Assembly (NCBI RefSeq): GCF_029688925.1
Contig: NZ_JARUKY010000002.1
Location: forward strand, 186,001 to 250,000
Reading direction: 5' to 3'
Source: Evansella sp. AB-P1
Lineage (GTDB): Bacteria > Bacillota > Bacilli > Bacillales > Salisediminibacteriaceae
DNA: 64,000 bases
The notes under the pieces were generated by a model. The model worked only from the letters and a program-made list of their open reading frames with translations. It was not told the DNA's origin and ran no database searches. A program made the position numbers and the translations under genes. Positions 21,643-29,812 of this stretch are shown one piece after another (the stretch's first letter is position 1; each line of letters begins with the position of its first letter).

Positions 21643-22923
21643 ATGGAACAGATTGCAATGAAAACAGCAGAAGGAAAACGTGTTATTACGAAAAAACCAG
21701 AATTGTTAGCACCAGCAGGTAACCTTGAAAAGCTTAAAATAGCCGTTCATTATGGTGCAGATGCCGTTTTTATTGGTGGACAAGAGTTTGGATTACGTTC
21801 CAATGCAGATAATTTCTCTATAGAAGAAATGGCTGAAGGAGTTCAGTTTGCTAATAAATATAATGCAAGAATTTATGTGACGACCAATATTTTTGCCCAT
21901 AATGAAAATATGGATGGGTTAGAGGAATATTTAGAAGCATTAGAACGAGTAGGAGTTGCAGGAATTATCGTAGCAGATCCAATGATAATTGAGACGTGTA
22001 AACGTGTGGCGCCCAAACTAGAGGTTCATTTATCAACACAACAATCGTTGTCAAACTGGCAAGCCGTGAAGTTTTGGAAGGAAGAAGGGTTAGAACGCGT
22101 CGTTTTAGCACGTGAAGTAGGATTAGAAGAGATGCTATTAATGAAAAAAAATGTTGATATTGAAATTGAAACATTTATTCATGGAGCAATGTGTATATCC
22201 TATTCAGGTAGGTGTGTACTTAGTAACCACATGACCGCACGAGATTCAAATCGTGGTGGTTGCTGTCAATCATGTCGGTGGGACTACTATTTGTATGAGG
22301 AGAATGATCAAGAGGTTGAAAATGGAATGACAGAGATGAAAATGTTTGAAGAAGATGATGCGCCTTTTGCTATGTCTCCAAAGGACTTAAATTTAATTGA
22401 ATCCATTCCTAAGCTTATTGAAGCGGGTATCGATAGCTTAAAAATTGAAGGACGTATGAAGTCAATTCATTATGTTGCAACAGTTGTAAGTGTTTATCGT
22501 AAAATAATTGATACGTACTGTGATGATCCTGAAAACTTTAAGATCAAACAGGAATGGTTAGATGAATTAGCTAAATGTGCTAATCGTCCTACAGCACCAG
22601 CATTCTTTGAAAATGTTCCTGGTTATCAAGAGCAATTATTTAGAAACCATAGTCAAAAAACAACACATGATTTTGCAGGGCTCGTATTGGATTATGACGA
22701 AGAAACTCAAATCGTTACGTTACAGCAAAGAAATCACTTTAGACCGGGGGATGAAATTGAATTTTTTGGCCCTGAGATTAATAACTTTACACAAACAGTT
22801 GGAACTCTATGGGACGAAGATGGTGAGGAGATAGATGCTGCTCGTCATCCTTTACAAATAGTAAAGTTTAAAGTTGAAAAGCCTGTTTATCGTAATAATA
22901 TGATGCGAAAGGAAGCAATGTAA
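21643..22923 (+). CDS. trhP2: U32-family tRNA hydroxylation protein TrhP2 (YrrO)
   Basis: A 426-residue U32-family protein, longer than TrhP1 by a C-terminal beta-barrel domain (about residues 330-420). The N-terminal barrel contains [20 protein letters not shown]. The U32 signature [16 protein letters not shown] is followed by GGCCQSC, giving a cysteine set able to hold an iron-sulfur cluster. With TrhP1 it should form ho5U in tRNA, which TrmR then methylates. The ATG at 21643 has AAGGGGTGA in front. Its stop overlaps the udk start. Confidence 0.93.
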   Translation: MEQIAMKTAEGKRVITKKPELLAPAGNLEKLKIAVHYGADAVFIGGQEFGLRSNADNFSIEEMAEGVQFANKYNARIYVTTNIFAHNENMDGLEEYLEALERVGVAGIIVADPMIIETCKRVAPKLEVHLSTQQSLSNWQAVKFWKEEGLERVVLAREVGLEEMLLMKKNVDIEIETFIHGAMCISYSGRCVLSNHMTARDSNRGGCCQSCRWDYYLYEENDQEVENGMTEMKMFEEDDAPFAMSPKDLNLIESIPKLIEAGIDSLKIEGRMKSIHYVATVVSVYRKIIDTYCDDPENFKIKQEWLDELAKCANRPTAPAFFENVPGYQEQLFRNHSQKTTHDFAGLVLDYDEETQIVTLQQRNHFRPGDEIEFFGPEINNFTQTVGTLWDEDGEEIDAARHPLQIVKFKVEKPVYRNNMMRKEAM

Positions 22924-23558
22924 TGGTGAAAAAACCTGTTATTATTGGTGTGGCAGGTGGATCTGGTTCAGGAAAAACAACTGTTGCAAAAAAAATATTT
23001 TGTCAATTTCATGATCAAGATATTCTTATGATTGAACAGGATTCCTATTATAAAGATCAAAGTCATTTGCCCATGGATGAACGTTTAAAAACGAATTATG
23101 ATCATCCTTTAGCATTTGATAATGATTTATTATTGGAGCACTTAAAGATCCTTCTAGAAAGAAAAAGTATTAGAAAGCCTGTTTATGATTATGCTAAGCA
23201 TACACGTTCAAATGAGATAATTAATGTCATTCCTCGTGATGTTATTATTTTAGAGGGTATTCTTATTCTAGAGGATGAACGATTAAGAAATATGATGGAT
23301 ATTAAACTATTTGTAGATACAGATTCAGATATAAGGATTATTCGTAGGTTAGTCCGAGATATGAAAGAAAGAGGGCGTACGATTGATTCGGTAATAGATC
23401 AATACACTTCTGTTGTTCGGCCAATGCATTTACAATTTATTGAACCGACAAAAAGATACGCTGATGTTATTATACCGGAAGGTGGCCACAATCAAGTTGC
23501 AATTGATTTAATGGTAACAAAAATAAAAACGATTCTTGAAGAAAAAGCAATTTTGTAA
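22923..23558 (+). CDS. udk: Uridine kinase
   Basis: Phosphorylates uridine and cytidine in the pyrimidine salvage pathway; 211 residues, normal length. P-loop [12 protein letters not shown] occupies residues 9-20. [14 protein letters not shown] and YDHPLAFD form the nucleoside-binding region, and [12 protein letters not shown] is the lid. The ATG shares bases with the trhP2 stop (TAATG), so the genes are translationally coupled. greA follows after a hairpin. Confidence 0.97.
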   Translation: MVKKPVIIGVAGGSGSGKTTVAKKIFCQFHDQDILMIEQDSYYKDQSHLPMDERLKTNYDHPLAFDNDLLLEHLKILLERKSIRKPVYDYAKHTRSNEIINVIPRDVIILEGILILEDERLRNMMDIKLFVDTDSDIRIIRRLVRDMKERGRTIDSVIDQYTSVVRPMHLQFIEPTKRYADVIIPEGGHNQVAIDLMVTKIKTILEEKAIL

Positions 23559-23624
23559 TAGCATAAGATAAAGATAGAAAAAGCAACTAGGACGGAACGG
23601 TTTTTGTTTATTTATTAACGTATG

Positions 23625-23678
23625 ATCAGCGCCCCACTTTCCAAATCCTTTTAAAGGAATGAGAGAGTGGGCGCTGAA
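23625..23678 (+). other. Long hairpin between udk and greA
   Basis: Arms TCAGCGCCCCACT and AGTGGGCGCTGA (one extra C) with an inner CCTTT/AAAGG. There is no T run. It could end udk transcription or stabilise its mRNA end. Confidence 0.6.
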
Positions 23679-23846
23679 CATTTATATAAAAGTGAAAAAA
23701 TATCATTTTTTTATTAAAATATCATATTGTTCATATAAACCGTTTCTATTTTTGCTAACATTTGACGTAGTGCATACAATAGAGAGATGAAAAGGCGCAC
23801 GTTGAGTAGGATTTATGATTGATCACACTAAGGAGTGAAGTAAGTT

Positions 23847-24320
23847 ATGGCAGAAGAAAAGCACTATATGACCCTTGAAGGTAAGGGTAAGCTTGAAAAA
23901 GAATTGGAATACTTAAAAACAGAACGACGAAAAGAAGTCGTAGAACGAATAAAAGTTGCTCGTAGCTTTGGAGACTTGTCTGAGAACTCAGAATATGACT
24001 CTGCGAAAGAAGAGCAAGCTTTTGTTGAGGGACGTATTATACAGATTGAAAAAATGATTAGGAATGCACAAATCATTGAGGAAGATACTACTAATACTTC
24101 CGTTGTTTCACTTGGTAAGACTGTTTCATTCAAGGAATTACCTGATGGTGAAGAGGAAGTATATACCATTGTAGGTCGTGCAGAAGCAGACCCAATCGAT
24201 GGGAAGATCTCAAATGATTCTCCTATGGCTCAAAGTCTTATGGGTAAGACGATTGGAGATAAAGTATCAGTTACTACGCCAGGTGGAGATATTAAGGTAG
24301 AAATTTTAGAGGTTAAATAA
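23847..24320 (+). CDS. greA: Transcription elongation factor GreA
   Basis: Binds the RNA polymerase secondary channel and stimulates cleavage of backtracked transcripts. It is 157 residues long. The N-terminal coiled coil runs to about residue 75, with the tip [15 protein letters not shown] carrying acidic catalytic residues. The C-terminal FKBP-like domain includes [19 protein letters not shown]. The ATG is preceded by AAGGAGTGAAG. A strong terminator follows. Confidence 0.98.
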   Translation: MAEEKHYMTLEGKGKLEKELEYLKTERRKEVVERIKVARSFGDLSENSEYDSAKEEQAFVEGRIIQIEKMIRNAQIIEEDTTNTSVVSLGKTVSFKELPDGEEEVYTIVGRAEADPIDGKISNDSPMAQSLMGKTIGDKVSVTTPGGDIKVEILEVK

Positions 24321-24331
24321 TGTAATTATTC

Positions 24332-24368
24332 TCCCTTTGTGATGGGTATTCACAAAGGGTTTTTTTTG
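24332..24368 (+). terminator. Intrinsic terminator of greA
   Basis: Arms CCCTTTGTG and CACAAAGGG around a nine-base loop, followed by eight T residues. Confidence 0.92.
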
Positions 24369-24492
24369 TCTTTATGTTAGTCTGAAAAAAAATTTTTATT
24401 TTTGAGTGTTAATTTAAGAAATATCGAATTTTTTGAGTGTTTCAATTATAATATATAGGACAAGGTAGTGGAGTAAAAGGAGGAAGAGTGTA

Positions 24493-25164
24493 ATGAATCA
24501 TTATGGGGGTTATGGACCTAGACGAGCAGAAATGAGGAAAAAGAAAAGAAATAATATTTGGTTGAATACTTCCATTGCACTGGTAGTTGCTGCGATTATT
24601 TTTGTGGGAGGAAGTCTATTTTTTGGAAATAATTCAGAACCAGCATCTGTAACAGGAAACGGAGAAAATAATGAAAGTGAAAATAATGAGGAACAACAAA
24701 ATAATAATGCTGAGGAATCACCTTTAAATAATGAGTCTGTAAACGATGGAGTTAACGACGAATCAAATAACATGAATGACAGAATAAACAATAACGATGA
24801 ATTAGATGATCAAGATATAGACAACAATAACGAATCAGATAGTGTTGGGGAAGTAATTGTTAATGAATGGGAACCTGTTGGTACAATTCAAGAAGAGCCA
24901 TTTGAGGCAGTGTTTAGTAGTGATCATGTGAATTGGGAAGAGATGCTAACAGCCTTAAGATATGCTACAGGTATACCTGAGGATGAACATATGGAAGTTT
25001 GGTTTCTTGGAAATGGTGGAGATCTCCAAAGTGCTGAAGGCTACGTGAGTGATGCTGCTAACCATGACACGCCATTTAAAGTCAGGCTAGAATGGGTTAC
25101 AAATGAAGGTTGGATGCCTGTTTCTGTTGAGCATCTAGAAGAAAATCCGAGAAGAAACAACTAA
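24493..25164 (+). CDS. yrrS: YrrS family (DUF1510) membrane-anchored protein
   Basis: A 223-residue protein with a short basic N-terminus and one transmembrane helix at about residues 22-40. A long disordered Asn/Glu/Asp-rich linker (about 45-115) leads to a compact C-terminal DUF1510 domain (EPFEAVFSSDHVNWEEML ... VRLEWVTNEGWMPVSVEH). The topology places the domain outside the membrane. In B. subtilis yrrS lies beside the penicillin-binding protein gene pbpI, which is absent here. The function is unknown. The start has AAAGGAGGAAG upstream. Confidence 0.88.
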   Translation: MNHYGGYGPRRAEMRKKKRNNIWLNTSIALVVAAIIFVGGSLFFGNNSEPASVTGNGENNESENNEEQQNNNAEESPLNNESVNDGVNDESNNMNDRINNNDELDDQDIDNNNESDSVGEVIVNEWEPVGTIQEEPFEAVFSSDHVNWEEMLTALRYATGIPEDEHMEVWFLGNGGDLQSAEGYVSDAANHDTPFKVRLEWVTNEGWMPVSVEHLEENPRRNN

Positions 25165-25173
25165 GGAAAACAT

Positions 25174-25221
25174 AAAGGATGGTGAAGGAAGTTGTTCTTA
25201 TATCTCTTTCACTATCCTTTT
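25174..25221. terminator. Bidirectional terminator between yrrS and yrzA
   Basis: Arms AAAGGATGGTGAA and TTCACTATCCTTT (one mismatch) around a 19-base loop. It sits between two convergent genes. Confidence 0.75.
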
Positions 25222-25236
25222 CCTATGTGTTTTTTC

Positions 25237-25440
25237 TTATTTTTTCCCTTTAAAGTGTACGACAGCAGTATAGAGTTTACTCCCTACAGGATCTATTAAG
25301 ACTTGATGGGAGACGTGATTTACACTTAACATAATAGCTTGATTTTGTTCAATTTTTGTTGCAATTTGTTTTTCTAATGTTTGTAAATTTTTAGTTTCAA
25401 AAAATTCTACCTTATCTTCAATAAAGCCTGTGTGAATCAT
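25237..25440 (-). CDS. yrzA: DUF2536 small protein YrzA
   Basis: A 67-residue cytosolic protein matching the DUF2536/YrzA family in length and pattern (FIEDKVEFFETKNLQTLEKQ ... VSHQVLIDP). No function is known. The ATG has GAGAGGGG upstream on the minus strand. It lies between yrrS and mtnN in the reverse direction, as in related bacilli. Confidence 0.85.
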   Translation of the reverse strand: MIHTGFIEDKVEFFETKNLQTLEKQIATKIEQNQAIMLSVNHVSHQVLIDPVGSKLYTAVVHFKGKK

Positions 25441-25593
25441 ATTATACCCCTCTCTATTCCATTTCTATTTCTTCTATCATTAGAATAACTAAATGAATGA
25501 AAGAAAACAATAATTCATTGAGAGCATTTGCCATTACTCCATCATTTCGCTATGATAAAAAAGATGATTGAAAAGAGAGAGGGTACAAATGAT

Positions 25594-26295
25594 ATGAGAA
25601 TAGGTATTATTGGTGCAATGGAAGAAGAAGTAGAATTATTACGTTCGAAGATGAATGTATTGGAAAACGAGAATATAGCAGGTTGTGAATTTTTTCTTGG
25701 TAAGCTTCAAGGAGTAGAGGTTGTCCTTTCAAAATCTGGTATTGGGAAAGTAAATGCTGCTATTAGTACGACTTTAATGAATCGATTATTTCATCCAGAT
25801 TATATAATAAATACAGGTTCTGCTGGTGGTTTTCATAAGGAGCTTTCTGTAGGAGATATCGTTATCTCTACAGAAGTAAGATACAATGATGTGGATGCAA
25901 CAGTATTTGGTTATGAATTTGGACAAGTTCCACGAATGCCTTCTTTTTATACTCCTACAGATGAGCTTATAAAAATTGCAGAGGAGTGTGCAGAGGAAGT
26001 AGGAATCCATTCTGTAAAAGGGTTGATTATTTCAGGAGATTCTTTCATGAGTGATCATGAAAGAGTAGAAGCAATTCGTCAAAAATTTAATGATCCATAC
26101 TGTTCAGAAATGGAAGCGGGAGCAATTGCTCAAGTTTGCTATCAATTTCAATGTCCATTCGTAATTATACGTTCCCTATCGGATATTGCAGGACAAGATG
26201 CAAAGTTATCATATGACCAATTTCTTGAAACTGCTTCTGTGAACTCTGCTAAGATGGTATTGCTCATGCTTGAGAAACTAAGAAAAAAACAATAA
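25594..26295 (+). CDS. mtnN: 5'-methylthioadenosine/S-adenosylhomocysteine nucleosidase
   Basis: Hydrolyses methylthioadenosine and S-adenosylhomocysteine to release adenine, feeding methionine salvage and the activated methyl cycle. It is 233 residues long. The active-site glutamates lie in GAMEEEVE and in [13 protein letters not shown]; the catalytic Asp is in [10 protein letters not shown]. The longest frame opens at 25528, but the ATG at 25594, with GAGAGAGGG in front, gives the family N-terminus [12 protein letters not shown]. In B. subtilis it is followed by mccA and mccB; here it ends in its own terminator. Confidence 0.96.
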   Translation: MRIGIIGAMEEEVELLRSKMNVLENENIAGCEFFLGKLQGVEVVLSKSGIGKVNAAISTTLMNRLFHPDYIINTGSAGGFHKELSVGDIVISTEVRYNDVDATVFGYEFGQVPRMPSFYTPTDELIKIAEECAEEVGIHSVKGLIISGDSFMSDHERVEAIRQKFNDPYCSEMEAGAIAQVCYQFQCPFVIIRSLSDIAGQDAKLSYDQFLETASVNSAKMVLLMLEKLRKKQ

Positions 26296-26309
26296 TTATT
26301 TTACTCTAA

Positions 26310-26342
26310 CAAAAAGAGCTTCCAATAATGGAGCTCTTTTTG
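26310..26342 (+). terminator. Intrinsic terminator of mtnN
   Basis: Arms AAAAAGAGCT and AGCTCTTTTT around an 11-base loop, ending in a T run. Confidence 0.9.
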
Positions 26343-26492
26343 ATTCCAATTTTAACAAATATTGCTTGTCCCATCCTTTATAATACATGTTATACTATTC
26401 ATAGATTACAAACTTCGTCTCTTCTATATAGAGGCGATTTTATTATGATACTTGCTTCCTTCAATGTATTTTAATAGATGAGGTGAGGAATA

Positions 26493-26726
26493 ATGGATGA
26501 GAAAAAAATAATTGATTTAAAAAATAAAGTAATAGATTTAAAGCGTTTTGCTTTTATTTTATTAGCACTTTGTGGTTTTTTAGCAATTGGTTTAGTTTTA
26601 CCTGATAATATTGCAGGAGAACATCAAGGGATGATGATTGGGTTAAATGCATTACTATTAATTGCAGCTATCTACTTTCATCGTACTGCTTTAGCTACAC
26701 AACGGAAACTTTTGGAGGAAGAATAA
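26493..26726 (+). CDS. yrhC: YrhC-family small membrane protein
   Basis: A 77-residue protein with two transmembrane helices, about residues 18-36 and 46-63, flanked by charged ends. It fits the YrhC family. The function is unknown. In B. subtilis yrhC is the last gene of the CymR-controlled yrrT-mtnN-mccA-mccB-yrhC operon; here only mtnN and yrhC remain and a terminator separates them. The ATG has GATGAGGTGAGG in front. Confidence 0.85.
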   Translation: MDEKKIIDLKNKVIDLKRFAFILLALCGFLAIGLVLPDNIAGEHQGMMIGLNALLLIAAIYFHRTALATQRKLLEEE

Positions 26727-26771
26727 TTTAAATTTTTATTGTCCTTTTTTAGAAAAGGAATTTTTGACAAT

Positions 26772-26812
26772 GGACGTGATTTCATTAAACTATGAAATCA
26801 CGTCCGTTTTTT
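26772..26812 (+). terminator. Intrinsic terminator of yrhC
   Basis: Perfect 14-bp stem with arms GGACGTGATTTCAT and ATGAAATCACGTCC, a six-base loop, and a T run. Confidence 0.93.
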
Positions 26813-26883
26813 ATTTGCAATGAATTTAAATAATGTAGTGTAAATGTATTTCAGCTGTTACTCATTTAAACCTTTTCTAAAGA

Positions 26884-26970
26884 GGTCTAGGAGAGTCAGG
26901 ACGACGATGATTTAGCCGTAGCCCACAGGAATGAACTGCACTTAGGTGTAATTGGGACCACTTGCTCTTA
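26884..26970 (+). repeat. Dispersed repeat, second family, copy 1
   Basis: About 85 bp shared with 62705-62787. Common blocks are GTCTAGGAG, GTCAGGACGACGATGA, TTAGCCGT, GCCCACAGGA and GGTGTA. It is non-coding. It resembles intergenic repeats I know from other Bacillaceae, but I cannot name the family with confidence. Confidence 0.75.
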
Positions 26971-27052
26971 TCTTTTCTTATGTATGTTCCAACTCTGCTA
27001 TAATTATCTTGGGACAATATGGTGATTAGTTCTTAATAAACGGAGTGGTACT

Positions 27053-28552
27053 ATGACAGGAAAACAGACAAAAAGGCCATTTGTATTAGCAGCAGTGATG
27101 CTTGGTATGTTTATGGCAGCAGTTGAGGCTACGATTGTTGCAACAGCAATGCCAACAATTGTGGCAGATTTAGGAGGATTTTCGTTATTTAGCTGGGTGT
27201 TTTCAGCATATCTCCTTATGCAAGTTGTCATGGTTCCCATTTATGGGAAGCTATCAGATATATACGGAAGAAAGCTTATATTCTCAATTGGTGTGACCAT
27301 ATTTTTGATAGGATCCTTCCTATGCGGTCTTGCACCTTCTATTGAATTTTTGATTATTGCCCGTTTAATTCAAGGATTAGGTGCAGGTGCTGTACAGCCT
27401 GTAGCTACAACAATTGTTGGAGATATTTATACGAAAGAGGAAAGAGCAAAAATTCAAGGGTATTTAGCCAGTGTGTGGGGAATTTCCTCTGTTCTTGGTC
27501 CCGTATTAGGTGGATTGTTCGTTGCATTTACTCATTGGAAATGGATTTTTTGGGTTAATATTCCATTTGGTCTTATTGCTATGGCTGGAATTATCGTCTT
27601 TTTAAAGGAGGATGTTGATCAGGAAAAACGAAAAATAGATTATCTAGGATCAGGTTTTTTACTTATTACCGTCAGTGCATTAATGGTTGTATTTATTCAA
27701 GGTGGTGTGCAGTGGAATTGGACTTCTCCACAAATTATATCACTAATGTGTATTGCAGCATTATCACTTATAGCCTTTTTGTGGCAGGAAAAGCGAGCAG
27801 AGGATCCAGTAATGTCACTGTCTATTTGGCAGCATCGGTTAATTGCGTTAGCAAATATTGCTTCCTTAACATTAGGAGCCATGTTAATTGGGGTTTCAAG
27901 TTTTTTACCTACATATGTACAAATAGTATTAAATCAACCAGCGATAATTGCAGGGTTTACGTTGACGATGATCAGTGTTGGGTGGCCGATATCCTCAACA
28001 CTAGCAGGTAGATGGATTATCCCACTAGGTTCTAGAAAAACAGCACTAATCGGTGGGGTTAGTTTAATGATTGGTGCAACCATGTTTCTTACATTATCGA
28101 TTGTTCAGCATCCAGTTTGGGCAGGTGCTGGTTCCTTCTTCCTAGGAGCTGGAATGGGCTTTTCTACAACAACGTTTATTGTAAGCATTCAAAGCAGCGT
28201 CTCTTGGCGTATGAGAGGAGTTGCTACAGCATCCAATATGTTTATGCGTTTATTAGGAAGTGCCCTTGGAGTGGCTTTGCTAGGTGGAATATTAAATAGT
28301 AGAATGCAGCAATTTTTAATGGAACAAGGGGATGAGCTTACGATTGAACCTTCAATTGATGTTGTAAATATGCTCTTAGACCCAGTGGGGAGAGAACAAT
28401 TTAGTGCAGAAGAGAGTCAGCTAATTCAAGAAGGAATAACTCATTCATTAAATAGTGTTTATATTGGTGTATTTATTTTAGCTTTTATTAGTTTTTTACT
28501 CATTTTTTCATTACCTAAATCAGATATGCAAAACAGCTCTGTTAATAAATGA
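27053..28552 (+). CDS. Multidrug MFS transporter, DHA2 (14-TMS) type
   Basis: A 499-residue proton-linked drug exporter of the EmrB/QacA group with about 14 transmembrane helices. Near the N-terminus is EATIVATAMPTIVADLGG, typical of DHA2 pumps. Motif A is GKLSDIYGRK. Motif C is represented by the glycine-rich SVLGPVLGGLF. The substrate cannot be read from sequence. It is a single gene with its own terminator shared with the convergent Nudix gene. A similar pump in B. subtilis is YusP; orthology is not certain. Confidence 0.9.
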   Translation: MTGKQTKRPFVLAAVMLGMFMAAVEATIVATAMPTIVADLGGFSLFSWVFSAYLLMQVVMVPIYGKLSDIYGRKLIFSIGVTIFLIGSFLCGLAPSIEFLIIARLIQGLGAGAVQPVATTIVGDIYTKEERAKIQGYLASVWGISSVLGPVLGGLFVAFTHWKWIFWVNIPFGLIAMAGIIVFLKEDVDQEKRKIDYLGSGFLLITVSALMVVFIQGGVQWNWTSPQIISLMCIAALSLIAFLWQEKRAEDPVMSLSIWQHRLIALANIASLTLGAMLIGVSSFLPTYVQIVLNQPAIIAGFTLTMISVGWPISSTLAGRWIIPLGSRKTALIGGVSLMIGATMFLTLSIVQHPVWAGAGSFFLGAGMGFSTTTFIVSIQSSVSWRMRGVATASNMFMRLLGSALGVALLGGILNSRMQQFLMEQGDELTIEPSIDVVNMLLDPVGREQFSAEESQLIQEGITHSLNSVYIGVFILAFISFLLIFSLPKSDMQNSSVNK

Positions 28553-28581
28553 TTTAGGCTAGACGTAAAAGTATTCATGAA

Positions 28582-28622
28582 ATAAGTGACCAGAAGGAAT
28601 TACTCCTTCATGGTCACTTTTC
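28582..28622. terminator. Bidirectional terminator between MFS and Nudix genes
   Basis: Arms AAGTGACCA and TGGTCACTT around a loop that itself contains GAAGGA/TCCTTC. It overlaps the last codons of the Nudix gene. Confidence 0.78.
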
Positions 28623-29280
28623 TTATTTCATCAAGAACATGTGTTAAGATTCTCGCAGTAAGACCCCAAATGACATGCCCTTCATATTCATAAAACTGTT
28701 CCGTTATTTTTCCTGTTCTCCAATTATAATTTTCCCCATTAGGAATGAGATGGTATGGAAAGCTTTCTTCTGGCATTACCTTTAAAAAGACATGGTGCTC
28801 CTTTGGTTTCATTTTTAGTAATGTTGAAAGTGGAATGTATAAAACTTCTTTTACTTCTGCATCATTCTTTTCTATAGTAGCATCGGAACTAATTTTTCCT
28901 AGGAAGGGATATAGAATTAACTTAAAAGGAGTTACCATATAATCAAGTTCTCCTAATAGTTCAATATTACTTGTTTCTACCCCTAATTCCTCTGACAATT
29001 CACGAACTGCTGCAGATGAGTAGGAACGATCTTCATCATCTACCTTTCCACCTGGAAAACAAATCTCTCCAGGCTGGCGTATGTTTTGAGCCCTTACTTC
29101 AAAAATAATAGTTAATTCTCCATCCTTTTCAATTAGAGGAACAAACAGAGCAAAAGGGATGTAAGTTTCATAGTCTATAATATTTGCTTTCCTTTTACGA
29201 AAATGATTCATTACACTTTGATCGTTAAAATTCAAATAGGACACTCCTTTTTTTATAAAAATATGACTGATTTCTGACAA
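28600..29280 (-). CDS. Nudix hydrolase, CoA pyrophosphatase-like
   Basis: A 226-residue Nudix protein of the NudL/YeaB type. The Nudix box runs from GGKVDDEDRS to AVRELSEELGV. The preceding RQPGEICFPGG is the UPF0035 extension associated with CoA and acyl-CoA pyrophosphatases. It would cleave CoA to 3',5'-ADP and phosphopantetheine; the substrate is inferred from that extension only. It stands alone, convergent to the MFS gene. Confidence 0.87.
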   Translation of the reverse strand: MSEISHIFIKKGVSYLNFNDQSVMNHFRKRKANIIDYETYIPFALFVPLIEKDGELTIIFEVRAQNIRQPGEICFPGGKVDDEDRSYSSAAVRELSEELGVETSNIELLGELDYMVTPFKLILYPFLGKISSDATIEKNDAEVKEVLYIPLSTLLKMKPKEHHVFLKVMPEESFPYHLIPNGENYNWRTGKITEQFYEYEGHVIWGLTARILTHVLDEIRKVTMKE

Positions 29281-29452
29281 TTGAAGTTACCATAAATATT
29301 CCATTCGGTTTAATTAACCTTTAAAATGCAGAAATATAGCTTTCATAGAACGAAACTTATAAATTGGTTACAAATATATAATACAAGAAATATTTGTATT
29401 TATCACATTATCAACTTATAATAAGATATATCACAAATTGAGGAGTGGTCAA

Positions 29453-29695
29453 ATGAAACTGACAGTACAAAAACCTATTTTTGCAGATGCAGCAAGTAAA
29501 TTTGTTAACACAGCTAGTAAATATTCTTCTACGATTTTATTAAAAAAAGATCACTGGGTAATAGATGCTAAAAGTTTACTAGGTGTTTTAGCACTTTCCT
29601 TACAACCAGGTCAAGAAGTTGAATTTACCTTTGACGGGGAAGTTGAAGAAGGATTTATCAATGACCTTGTGGAATCAGGTCTTTTCCAAAAATAA
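29453..29695 (+). CDS. HPr-like protein lacking the phosphorylatable histidine
   Basis: An 80-residue protein with an HPr fold by alignment: AASKFVNTASKYSSTILL matches the first helix and next strand, and DAKSLLGVLALSLQPGQEV matches the serine-46 region. The GIHARPA active site of HPr is replaced by PIFADAA, so both the phospho-accepting His15 and Arg17 are gone. The serine of AKSLLG is kept. This resembles Crh, which has Gln15, but is more divergent. It therefore cannot carry PTS phosphate; a regulatory role is possible. The ATG has GAGGAGTGG upstream. Confidence 0.82.
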   Translation: MKLTVQKPIFADAASKFVNTASKYSSTILLKKDHWVIDAKSLLGVLALSLQPGQEVEFTFDGEVEEGFINDLVESGLFQK

Positions 29696-29768
29696 TTTAA
29701 TGATTTAAGAAAAGCACATGGAGCTAGACACCTTACGTAGAGTGAAAATTTTATACTTTAACTTTAAA

Positions 29769-29798
29769 AAAAGGCTAGCCTTCATTGGCTAGCCTTTA
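29769..29798. terminator. Bidirectional terminator between HPr-like gene and yuxL
   Basis: Arms AAAGGCTAGCC and GGCTAGCCTTT around TTCATT. It serves two convergent genes. Confidence 0.88.
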
Positions 29799-29812
29799 GA
29801 CTTGTTATTAAC

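Noticed and set aside
24510-24791. Reverse-strand frame inside yrrS
   Set aside because: Ser/Phe-rich shadow of the Asn/Glu-rich linker of yrrS.
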